Shown here in pieces: positions 10,953-18,138 of a DNA stretch of 25,000 nt. The position numbers and the translations under genes were made by a program. A model generated the notes under the pieces. The model saw nothing but the letters and a program-made list of their open reading frames with translations, did no database searches and was not told the origin of the DNA. Each line of letters begins with the position of its first letter. The first letter of the stretch is position 1. This stretch comes from Mesostigma viride (Eukaryota > Streptophyta > Mesostigmatophyceae > Mesostigmatales > Mesostigmataceae): positions 1-25,000 of the forward strand of contig RPFO01000350.1 in NCBI GenBank assembly GCA_009746045.1, written 5' to 3'.

Positions 10953-10957
10953 TGTAA
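10953..10957 (+). promoter_or_regulatory. TGTAA polyadenylation-like signal
   Basis: TGTAA lies 114 bp after the stop codon of the retrotransposon ORF. In chlamydomonad algae TGTAA is the usual polyadenylation signal. The sequence then turns AT-rich (10958-10990). A five-base motif is weak evidence by itself. Confidence 0.35.
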
Positions 10958-11527
10958 GTAATTATATTTTTAATATATATATTCATTAATAAGAATGATA
11001 AATTACGGTGGTGAGATTGGCACGCGGCAACAAGAAAACTGAACCCCGAAAAGAAGAACGGAACCCTGAAGCCGAAATAGTAATCTGACACGGACATCCG
11101 GCAAGGATCACGCCAGCTGCACACTAAGGTACAACTAACTAGTACAGCACAAAACTACCGTACGACACGGGCGCAGCCACATCGCTGCCGGCCCACCCGA
11201 CCATGCAGGCCTGGTGACAGAGGGATCTAGACCGCATGGGTCGCGACAAAGTCGGCCCGGGTGCGGCGGAATAACACATCAGCCACTATGCGAGTAGGGC
11301 GAGTGACAGGCGCTGCCACAAATACGAGGACCACGTGCAATATTATAAAAAACCCAACAAGGCGGGGGGGGCTCCGGCCCCCCCGACCCCCCTGGTTTTA
11401 AGCGGGTGCCCCGGGGTTGGACCCGGCAGGGAGGCTAGAGCACGGTGGTGAAGCTAGCCGAGACCGGCGTACAGTGCATGGCGGCGAGGGACGCGAACAG
11501 ATAGGAAAACATGGCTATGACCCAAAT
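10958..11527. other. No gene seen; AT-rich then mixed sequence with one GC hairpin
   Basis: No convincing coding region is found. A G8/C7 hairpin (CTCCGG loop) sits at 11364-11384, followed by another C run, and resembles the hairpins at 5576-5652. This stretch may still contain the 3' UTR of the RLE element, whose end cannot be defined. Confidence 0.5.
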
Positions 11528-11790
11528 GAGCCGCGGAGTCACTGGAGTGTCCCGACCGACTCCAGAGCTCATCGTGCAACTCACGAAACTCCTATATACT
11601 TCCAACACCTGTTTCTTAGTTGTGAACACCTAAAGGGTTGCCCCCAAGGCAGCCTCACTTGAGCCGCGGAGTCACTGGAGTGTCCCGACGGACTCCAGAG
11701 CTCATCGTGCAACTAACGAAACTCCTACTTCCAACACCCGGGTTTTAGTTCCAACACCTGTTTCTTAGTTGTGAACACCTGAAGGGTAAT
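11528..11790. repeat. 133-bp direct tandem repeat, two copies
   Basis: A block beginning GAGCCGCGGAGTCACTGGAG occurs at 11528 and again at 11661. Both continue through CATCGTGCAACT and end near TTCTTAGTTGTGAACACCT. The second copy has an internal partial repeat (TTCCAACACC twice) and small indels. No coding function is seen. It may be the end of an unrecognised element. Confidence 0.85.
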
Positions 11791-12473
11791 CAGAAATTGC
11801 TTGCTTGGTTCACCACCAAAAGCGTTACAAACCCACCCAAAGCGTCCGTAAGTGGCCTCGAGCGTTACAAAAAAACAAACCAACAAATCGCACGGCACAC
11901 ATGTAACGCTTTAAGGAATCTTTCGACACAGATAGCACGACTTAAGGAAAAGGACACTCGTCAGCACGACGAGGTACGACACGCCATTTCGTAACCGTTT
12001 CGACGCCAATTTTCGTAACCGCCACTGAAACGCCTGACACTTTTCATATCGTCACTCTTTTTTTTTCCCGACAACTTTGGGACCAGCGGGTATCGGCCAA
12101 GGCCGGCGCCGACGCGAAAGATTCCAGATCGAGGACAGCATCTGACGTCACTAGTCCAACCAAGCAGCACGGACCGCTACGGCTGTCGGAGGAGATCCCA
12201 AAGGTTCGCGAGGACCGGGCTGCAGACCTAATTGCATTTTAGTATGGATATTGATGGCCGGATCCGATAACATACATGGCTCCGAAATTCAACTTTTATC
12301 CTATTTGCTGGGGTTTGTTTTATTATAATTCAAGTCGGAAAAGACGTCCGTAATCATTAGGGTCCGTGCACTCGAGAAACGGCTGCTCACCATATCATTT
12401 ACGTCCGGTTCAGTTCCGTTGGTTTGGTTCCGCTGTTAGTTAGTTCACTTAGTTGGATCCGGCCGCCGCACAA
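11791..12473. other. No gene or recognisable element seen
   Basis: Mixed-composition sequence with a T9 run near 12058 and small runs of related GTTAGTT/GGTTC motifs around 12405-12440. No ORF has recognisable homology. Confidence 0.4.
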
Positions 12474-12645
12474 TCATGGGCAGCCGGCAGAGAGTCTATC
12501 AGTATAGCCGGGCCGAGGGCCGGAATATATATTTAGTATATTGGATGATTCAGTTCAGTTCAGTTCAATTGTTTCCCACGCCCCACATGGGCCGCAGAGA
12601 GTCTATAGTGGCCGAGGGCCGGTGTATAGTATTATATCGGATGGG
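12474..12645. repeat. Degenerate direct repeat before LINE-A copy 1
   Basis: CATGGGC...GCAGAGAGTCTAT followed by GGCCGAGGGCCGG and an AT-rich tail occurs at 12474-12546 and, with gaps, at 12586-12645. A short TTCAG microsatellite (12548-12567) lies between. The second copy abuts the first LINE-A coding residues. Confidence 0.65.
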
Positions 12646-13437
12646 GTTGGAGATTAGTGTCAAAACTGAGGCGATGGTGATTGGGGCCTCCAGTACACCG
12701 CCGCTGCCGCGCCTGCTCGATCGACGGGACGGAGGTCCCGTTCCGCGATCGCTTCAAACTGTTGGGGAGTTGGCTCCCTGACACCGCTGACGATGTGGAC
12801 ATCCGCATCGGCCTGGCCTGGGCTAGGCTTCGTTCGCTCAACACCAGTACTGGCGCTCGAAGGGCCTGGGCGAGCAGTGACCGCAAGCGCATGCTCTTCA
12901 AGGTCCTCGTCCTCACGGTGCTCACGTATGGCGCCGAGGCGTGGACACTCACGGAAACACTGGCAGCTAAGCTAGACGGCACGGTTTACAGGATGCTCCG
13001 ACAGGTCCTGAACGTAGGGTTTTCCAAGCGCCCGTCATTAGAGTCTTTGTATCAGGGCACGCCTCGTATTTCGGACGAGATTAGACAGCGTATGATAGCA
13101 TTTGTAGGACACCTTGCTCGCACCAGGCAGGTCGACACCGCCCTTGGTCTGGCAGGCCCCCAGCGACTTGGCCAGCCAGGGCGGCATATTCTGACCTGGC
13201 CTGGCCCCAAGGGCATTCCCAAAAGGGTAGGGAAACATGTCACAAACTACATCCAGATGTTGCATGCTGGACGACCTAGTGGTCCCAGCCCAGTTTGAAC
13301 ACCGCATCCACTCTCTCTCCCTTCTTTGGACTGCCATGCAGAACAAGACGCGGTGGCAGAAGATTGTCAAGGCTCACACGCCAGCCCCTGTGGGCAAGCC
13401 ACCTCCCCCCAAGAGGCGGCGGCGTTTTGATGAGTAG
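12641..13437 (+). pseudogene. LINE-A reverse transcriptase C-terminus, frameshifted
   Basis: Frame 2 opens with GLEISVKTEAMVIG, the block after RT motif C, then shifts to frame 3 near 12710. Frame 3 reads FKLLGSWLPD, a helix-rich thumb-like region, and LTYGAEAWTL, a signature of LINE C-terminal domains, then HLARTRQVDTA. A four-base insertion at about 13260 (TTG-CATG-CTGG compared with copy 2) shifts the frame again. Frame 1 then gives LDDLVVPAQFEHRIHSL and a basic end with KRRRRFDE before TAG at 13435-13437. No catalytic palm remains, so the fragment cannot act alone. Confidence 0.85.
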
Positions 13438-13546
13438 GGTAGTTAGGATTTTTCTAGACTAGATAGCTTAGAGTTAGGTTAGTTCGATTACGCGGCTCCT
13501 TCCACTCCACCCATCCATCAAGGAATATGTGCTACATGATCTCCCA
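12641..13546 (+). mobile_element. LINE-A copy 1, 5'- and 3'-truncated
   Basis: A non-LTR retrotransposon fragment retains the end of the RT domain, the C-terminal domain and part of the 3' UTR. It starts just after RT motif C and stops at ATGATCTCCCA, where copy 2 begins. Copy 2 shows that the full 3' end should continue ACGGAGGCATGTTATAATTT into a CATTT tail, so copy 1 has lost its tail. The family is APE-type by its C-terminal signature (RTE/RTEX-like or a relative); the clade is not certain. Confidence 0.85.
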
Positions 13547-13552
13547 GGGCGA

Positions 13553-13808
13553 CACATTCTGACCTGGCCTGGCCCCGAGGGCATTCCCAAAAGGGTAGGG
13601 AAACCTGCATGTCACCAACTACGTCCAGATGTTGCTGGACGACCTAGTGGTCCCAGCCCAGTTTGAGCACCGCATCCACTCTCTCTCCCATCTTTGGACT
13701 GCCATGCAGGACAAGACGCGGTGGAAGAGGATTGTCAAGGCGCACACGCCCGACGACCCTGTGGGCAAGCCCCCTCCCCCCAAGCGGAGGCGGCGTTTTG
13801 ATGAGTAG
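13553..13808 (+). pseudogene. LINE-A C-terminal coding remnant (copy 2)
   Basis: It encodes the last 85 or so residues of the LINE-A protein: ILTWPGPEGIPKRVGK, then a four-base insertion (CCTG near 13597) that breaks the frame, then HVTNYVQMLLDDLVVPAQ and a basic KRRRRFDE end, with TAG at 13806-13808. Copy 1 lacks this insertion and copy 2 lacks the one in copy 1, so each copy was damaged independently. Confidence 0.8.
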
Positions 13809-13907
13809 TGTAGTTAGGATTTTCAGTTCTAGACTAGATAGCTTAGAGTTAGGATAGTTCGATTACGCGGCTTCCTCCACCCCATCCCTCATGGAATATG
13901 TGAGTAC

Positions 13908-13985
13908 ATGATCTCCCAACGGAGGCATGTTATAATTTAATTTATAATTTTTTAATGATCTCCCAACGGAGGCATGTTATAATTT
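13908..13985 (+). repeat. Doubled 3'-terminal block of LINE-A
   Basis: A 31-bp block (ATGATCTCCCAACGGAGG...) occurs at 13908-13938 and again, identical, at 13955-13985, separated by an AT-only spacer of 16 bp. The second leads into the CATTT tail. The spacer looks like a decayed earlier tail, which suggests template slippage or a very short second insertion. Confidence 0.85.
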
Positions 13986-14220
13986 CATTTCATTTCATTT
14001 CATTTCATTTCATTTCATTTCATTTCATTTCATTTCATTTCATTTCATTTCATTTCATTTCATTTCATTTCATTTCATTTCATTTCATTTCATTTCATTT
14101 CATTTCATTTCATTTCATTTCATTTCATTTCATTTCATTTCATTTCATTTCATTTCATTTCATTTCATTTCATTTCATTTCATTTCATTTCATTTCATTT
14201 CATTTCATTTCATTTCATTT
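13986..14220 (+). repeat. (CATTT)47 microsatellite, LINE-A tail
   Basis: 235 bp of perfect CATTT repeats directly follow the LINE-A 3' end. The repeat is read as an ORF in several frames (ISFHF) with no coding meaning. It is most simply the 3' tail of the retrotransposon, lengthened by slippage. Confidence 0.97.
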
Positions 14221-14238
14221 AATGGTACTAGGGTACCG

Positions 14239-14668
14239 TTAATTAATTAATTAATTAGACTCGTGCTCCCGTTGGGGAGTCACGGAGGGTACTGTTACGT
14301 GGACTGTTGCATCATCAGACACTACCCCCGCGCTGAACGCTCACTGCTTGGTGCGTCCTAGCAAGCCGTCACCCGTCACAAGTATCCGCGGAGGGAATGG
14401 CATGTGGATTTGTGACAACAGGTAGCATGGGTACTCCCCTGATGCGGCGGTCAATTGGTGCCTCCGATCCCCGGCCGTCGGCGCAGTGCCAGGGCTGATT
14501 CCGCGTCTAGCGATCGGCGACGGCAGGCGTGGTTAATGCATCATCCGCGGGGAGTCACATTACAGGCGCACATGAGCGTAGGCGTGGGCCACGTGCTAGG
14601 CTAAGCCTGACTAATCTACACTACTGTTTTATATCAAGGAGACAACCAGATCCCTAGACTGAGGTTGC
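14239..14668 (-). mobile_element. Short (TTAA)n-tailed element, left part
   Basis: A (TTAA)n tract at 14239-14257 is followed by a 29-bp block (14259-14287) that is the exact reverse complement of 16278-16306, the 3' end of the SINE-like element. Read on the minus strand, this is an element 3' end with its tail. The remaining 380 bp has no coding potential and no clear match to the other SINE-like copies. Before the LINE-B insertions it was continuous with 18139 onward. Confidence 0.6.
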
Positions 14669-14680
14669 TTGGCTCAGCAT
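14669..14680. repeat. Target-site duplication of LINE-B copy 1 (left)
   Basis: TTGGCTCAGCAT here and at 15540-15551 flank LINE-B copy 1. The last 11 bp occur a third time at 18128-18138. Confidence 0.85.
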
Positions 14681-14773
14681 TAATTAATTAATCAATAGAC
14701 ACGTGACTGCGTCACGTGAGCATAAGTCCTCAGTGGGAGGGGAACATGATGTGGAATGGATGGTATAAGCTAT

Positions 14774-15530
14774 CTAGGTCCTAGTTACAGGGGTGTGGGC
14801 ACCGCGGCCCGAATCGCTATGAATGCCATACTTGGTCACACGCGGAGCCCCCACAGGCTTGGGGGTGGTCTCCTTCATTACTACTTGCCATCTATCCTTG
14901 CGCACCATCTGCCTCCACATTACAGACAAACCAGGAGGCTGCCCGGGGGTGAGCCCGTCACGTCTAGTGTAGCACATGTCCATGCCGAGTCTATCACGAA
15001 ATGTCCACGGGTGGCGGCCCTGCCGCGCGCGGCCGGGGGCACGCCAGGTTAGGACATATCGCCCAGGCTGGGCGGGCTTGGTGCCAGCTAGTCTATCTGA
15101 TTGATGTATCTACCTGATCTGTGCGGGCCAGGTGCCCGGCTAGGCCCAGGCGCCTGTGCCTAAGAATGTGGGAAACATTAATTAATTAATTAATAGACAC
15201 GTGACTGCGTCACGTGAGCATAAGTCCTCAGTGGGAGGGAAACATGGGATGGAATGGATGGTATCAGCTATCTAGGTCCTAGTTACAGGGGTGTGGGAAA
15301 CATAGGGCAAATCAGCGTACAAATCCTCATTACTAATGTGCAAACCAAAGGGGATGTGAAGGGCCTGGCGCAGCATCTTGGTGACGGCGCCGTCGAGTCG
15401 TTGTTGCTCCAGCTCCTGCGTCAGTGCCCACGTCTCGGCGCCGTAGGTCAGGATCGTCAGAATGACGACCTTGAAGAGGTCACGCTTGACGATCCGGGGT
15501 AGGGCGGGGTTGCTCCACCAGCGGCGGTGG
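14774..15530 (-). pseudogene. LINE-B C-terminal domain remnant (copy 1)
   Basis: Read on the minus strand, it encodes the same domain as copies 3 and 4, from the thumb-like region to the end HTPVTRT with stop at 14774-14776. The reading frame is broken by the 113-bp nested insertion at 15179-15291 and by small indels; only the last 69 residues remain in one open frame. No palm domain is present, so the fragment is inactive. Confidence 0.8.
15179..15291 (-). mobile_element. 113-bp LINE-B 3'-end insertion nested in copy 1
   Basis: Inside copy 1, TGTGGGAAACAT occurs at 15167-15178 and 15292-15303. Between them lie a (TTAA)n tail, the 3' palindrome and only about 95 bp of LINE-B 3' UTR. Removing the insert and one repeat restores the LINE-B sequence seen in copies 3 and 4. 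It is a severely 5'-truncated insertion with a 12-bp duplication. Confidence 0.88.
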
Positions 15531-16074
15531 TCATGGAGGTTGGCTCAGCATTAATTAACTAATTAATAGACACGTGACTGCGTCACGTGAGCATAAGTCC
15601 TCAGTGGGAGGGGAACATGGGATGGAATGGATGGTATAAGCTATCTAGGTCCTAGTTACAGGGGTGTGGGCACCGCGGCCCGAATCGCTATGAATGCCAT
15701 ACTTGGTCACACGCGGAGCCCCCACAGGCTTGGGGGTGGTCTCCTTCATCACTACTTGCCATCTATCCTTGCGCACCATCTGCCTCCATATTACAGACAA
15801 ACCAGGAGGCTGCCCGGGGGTGAGCCCGTCACGTCTAGTGTAGCACATGTCCATGCCGAGTCTATCACGAAATGTCCACGGGTGGCGGCCCTGCCGCGCG
15901 CGGCCGGGGGCACGCCAGGTGAGGACATATCGCCCAGGCTGGGCGGGCTTGGTGCCAGCTAGTCTATCTGATGTATCTACCTGATCTGTGCGGGCCAGGT
16001 GCCCGGCTAGGCCCAGGCGCCTGTGCCTAAGAATGTGGGAAACATAGGGCAATCAGCGTACAAATCCTCATTAC

Positions 16075-16084
16075 TAATGTGCAA
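16075..16084. repeat. Target-site duplication of SINE-like element (left)
   Basis: TAATGTGCAA here and at 16324-16333. Uninterrupted LINE-B sequence in copy 1 (around 15335) has it once. Confidence 0.85.
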
Positions 16085-16323
16085 CTACTTGCTCACGCTC
16101 CTTGCTATGATATGCTCACATGGGTCTTATTGCACCCACAGTTTGCCGGATCGTTAGCCTGTCCTTTTAGCTAGCCGCGCCCGATTGCAGCTGTGGCATG
16201 CCTTTGGCATGAAGGAGACTGGGGGTCTCAGCCCTTTCTCCTGTAGTGCACACACAGGGATTAAAAGCACTTCGGTGCTCCGTGACTCCCCAACGGGAGC
16301 ACGAGTTTAATTAATTAATTAAT
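16085..16323 (+). mobile_element. SINE-like retroposon, 239 bp, (TTAA)n tail
   Basis: This non-coding insert in LINE-B copy 3 is bounded by a perfect 10-bp target-site duplication and ends in a (TTAA)n tail at 16306-16323. Before the tail are two hairpins: GCAC-TTCG-GTGC (16267-16278) and an overlapping one with GTGCTCC and GGAGCAC arms. A related, diverged sequence precedes the tail at 18452 (shared GCAGCTGTGGC and GTGCTCCG blocks). I see no convincing tRNA-type A and B boxes, so the origin of its 5' part is unknown. The LINE-like tail suggests it uses LINE-B enzymes. Confidence 0.75.
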
Positions 16324-16644
16324 TAATGTGCAAACCAAGGGGGATGTTAAGGGCCTGGCGCAGCATCTTGGTGACGGCGCCGTCGAGTCGTTGCTCCAGC
16401 TCCTGCGTCAGTGTCCACGTCTCGGCGCCGTAGGTCAGGATCGTCAGAATGACGACCTTGAAGAGGTCACGCTTGACGATCCGGGGTAGGGCGGGGTTGC
16501 TCCACCAGCGGCGGTGGTCATGGAGGTGCGCCCACGCCATGCCGATCCGTGTCGTCATGTCGTCCTCGCAGTCGGGAAGCCAACTGCCGAGCAGCTTGAA
16601 GCGGCCTGAAGGAGGGTAGTTGACCTCGGCATCGTCTAAGAGGC

Positions 16645-17333
16645 TTCCCGACTGCGAGGACGACATGACGACACGGATCGCCGGCATGGCGTGGGCGCAC
16701 CTCCATGACCACCGCCGCTGGTGGAGCAACCCCGCCCTACCCCGGATCGTCAAGCGTGACCTCTTCAAGGTCGTCATTCTGACGATCCTGACCTACGGCG
16801 CCGAGACGTGGACACTGATGCAGGAGCTGGAGCAACGACTCGACGGCGCCGTCACCAAGATGCTGCGCAAGGCCCTTAACATCCCCTTTGGTTTGCACAT
16901 AAGTAATGAGGATTTGTACGCTGATTTGCCCTATGTTTCCCACATTACTAGGCACAGGCGCCTGGGCCTAGCCGGGCACCTGGCCCGCACAGATCAGGTA
17001 GATACATCAGATAGACTAGCTGGCACCAAGCCCGCCCAGCCTGGGCAATATGTCCTCACCTGGCGTGCCCCCGGCCGCGCGCGGCAGGGCCGCCACCCGT
17101 GGACTTTTCGTGATAGACTCGGCATGGACATGTGCTACACTAGACGTGACGGGCTCACCCCCGGGCAGCCTCCTGGTTTGTCTGTAATATGGAGGCAGAT
17201 GGTGCGCAAGGATAGATGGCAAGTAGTGATGAAGGAGACCACCCCCAAGCCTGTGGGGGCTCCGCGTGTGACCAAGTATGGCATTCATAGCGATTCGGGC
17301 CGCGGTGCCCACACCCCTGTAACTAGGACCTAG
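16645..17333 (+). pseudogene. LINE-B C-terminal domain (copy 4), open frame
   Basis: This is the best-preserved C-terminal domain of the family: about 229 codons open from the truncation point to TAG at 17331-17333. It shows LPDCEDDMTTRI, LTYGAETWTL, RHRRLGLAGHLARTDQVDT, and a basic end with WRQMVRKDRWQVVM. It has one extra codon (Ala after TRI) compared with copy 3. No start codon of its own belongs to the element, and no catalytic domain is present, so it is a dead fragment. It overlaps an upstream chance ATG at 16620 in copy 3 sequence. Confidence 0.85.
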
Positions 17334-17388
17334 ATAGCTTATACCATCCATTCCATCCCATGTTCCGCTCCCACTGAGGGCTTATGCT

Positions 17389-17407
17389 CACGTGACGCAG
17401 TCACGTG
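17389..17407 (+). repeat. LINE-B 3'-terminal palindrome
   Basis: CACGTGAC-GCA-GTCACGTG is an 8-bp perfect stem with a 3-base loop, four bases from the (TTAA)n tail. It is also found in reverse orientation at 14700-14718 and in the other minus-strand copies. It is conserved in all copies, so it may be the 3' RNA structure recognised by the LINE-B reverse transcriptase. Confidence 0.8.
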
Positions 17408-18127
17408 TCTATTAATTAATTAATTAATCGTCTAAGAGGCGGAGTGTGGGTGGGGGCCCTGCCATGCCGAGGGCCAGGGCCTCCGTTTTGGGGCTGATTT
17501 CTAGACCAACCGCCCGAGCCTCGAGCGCCAGGCAGTCCAGCCAAAGTTGGGCAGACTCCGGCTTCTCGATGAGCGTGATGTCGTCGGCATAAATGAGGTC
17601 AGCTAGTAAATTCTGCGGGTTAGTCGGCCCCCCTTCCCCAAGCTCGTTCATGATCGCTACGCCAGGGGCACGGCCTGCAATGCTAGCAAAGCGAGCACGT
17701 GCCTGGCGCATAACATAATCCACGACAATAATAAACAGGTACGGCGACAGGACGCAACCCTGCCAGACGCCGGTCTGCAGTGGGCAGGGCGGGGTAATGC
17801 CGTGTTGAGTGCGCACCGAAGTGGTCGACCCCGATCATACAGCGTGCGGATGACGGTAATCAGGGGAGTGGGGACGCGAGCGCGAGCAAGTACAGCCCAT
17901 AGAGCGTCCCAGAGGACAGAATCAAAAGCCTTGATGAAGTCGACGAAGATCAGGATGGCGGGAAACTCACCAGGTTGCAGGAGAGCGATTTCCTCGAAGA
18001 GGCGACGCGCGACGAAGATGGCCATGACGGTGTTGCGCCCAAGACGGAAGCCCATTCGACTTTCCCCAAGGTGACAGTCGAGAGCAGAACGAAGGCGGTT
18101 GAGGATCATGCGCATGAACAATATTAC

Positions 18128-18138
18128 TGGCTCAGCAT
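18128..18138. repeat. Target-site duplication of LINE-B copy 3 (right)
   Basis: TGGCTCAGCAT, matching 15541-15551 and 14670-14680. Confidence 0.85.

Larger units (their letters stand above)
5567..10957 (+). mobile_element. RLE-type non-LTR retrotransposon (R2/NeSL-like class)
   Basis: A single long coding region holds N-terminal zinc-binding domains, a central reverse transcriptase and a C-terminal CCHC knuckle followed by a PD-(D/E)XK-like motif. That order is the established layout of the early-branching RLE LINEs (R2, R4, NeSL and relatives). No apurinic-type endonuclease or LTR is seen. The left border is set by divergence from the 170-bp array. The right border is not visible, since no poly(A), terminal short repeat or target-site duplication could be found; I end it at a TGTAA motif after the stop. 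It may belong to a known algal RLE clade, but I cannot name the clade with confidence. Confidence 0.85.
13547..14220 (+). mobile_element. LINE-A copy 2, 3' end with CATTT tail
   Basis: This tandem second copy starts at the sequence equivalent to about 13180 of copy 1. It runs through the C-terminal coding end, the 3' UTR and a doubled terminal block into (CATTT)47. Copies 1 and 2 meet head to tail at about 13545-13550, where a CCA shared by both hides the exact border. Either a truncated insertion landed in the 3' end of copy 1, or the pair arose by unequal exchange. Confidence 0.85.
14681..15539 (-). mobile_element. LINE-B copy 1, 5'-truncated
   Basis: The minus-strand copy has its (TTAA)n tail at 14681-14692, then the 3'-terminal palindrome (14700-14718), the 3' UTR and C-terminal coding sequence. 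It is 5'-truncated at about 15539 and flanked by a 12-bp target-site duplication. It carries a 113-bp secondary LINE-B insertion at 15179-15291. Coding remains are the C-terminal domain ending at 14774, plus the LTYGAETWTL-type region near 15420-15480, disrupted by small indels. Confidence 0.88.
16645..17426 (+). mobile_element. LINE-B copy 4, 5'-truncated, inverted relative to host copy
   Basis: It is inserted into LINE-B copy 3 in the opposite orientation. ATCGTCTAAGAGGC occurs at 16631-16644 and 17427-17440. It ends with the palindrome at 17389-17407 and a (TTAA)n tail at 17411-17426. It shares the 3' UTR with copies 1 and 3 but starts only at the WLPDCEDD coding position. Confidence 0.9.
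15645..18121 (-). pseudogene. LINE-B reverse transcriptase, broken by insertions
   Basis: The first block (18121-17830) has GFRLGRNTVMAIFVARRLF and motif A in FVDFIKAFDSV. A frameshift near 17820-17840 follows. The second block (17816-17424) has TGVWQGCVLSPYLF (motif B), LIYADDITLI (motif C) and GLEISPKTEALALG. Copy 4 then interrupts. The third block (16631-16334) reads FKLLGSWLPDCEDD and LTYGAETWTL, then the SINE-like insert. The fourth (16052-15645) carries RHRRLGLAGHLARTDQVDT and ends HTPVTRT. It is an APE-type LINE polymerase remnant; the endonuclease lies beyond the 5' truncation and is absent. Confidence 0.87.
15552..18127 (-). mobile_element. LINE-B copy 3, longest copy, carrying two insertions
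   Basis: The minus-strand copy runs from its tail at 15552 to a 5' truncation at 18127 inside the RT domain. It is flanked by TGGCTCAGCAT at 15541-15551 and 18128-18138. It is interrupted by a SINE-like element (16085-16323) and by LINE-B copy 4 in opposite orientation (16645-17426), each with its own target-site duplication. Without them it is about 1.5 kb. RT motif C is YADD; the C-terminal signatures match LINE-A, so the two families are related but have different tails. Confidence 0.88.

Noticed and set aside
11417-11662. 81-codon ORF
   Set aside because: It spans the start of a non-coding direct repeat and shows no recognisable motif.
13955-14242. ORF of ISFHF repeats
   Set aside because: Direct translation of the CATTT microsatellite.
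14259-16306. piggyBac-like DNA transposon with TTAA target sites
   Set aside because: The right end belongs to a 239-bp insert with its own 10-bp duplication and a one-sided tail, and no transposase is present; retroposon ends explain it better.
16085-16323. tRNA-derived SINE with A and B boxes
   Set aside because: I could not find a convincing B box (GGTTCGANNCC) or A box; the tRNA origin is therefore not claimed.
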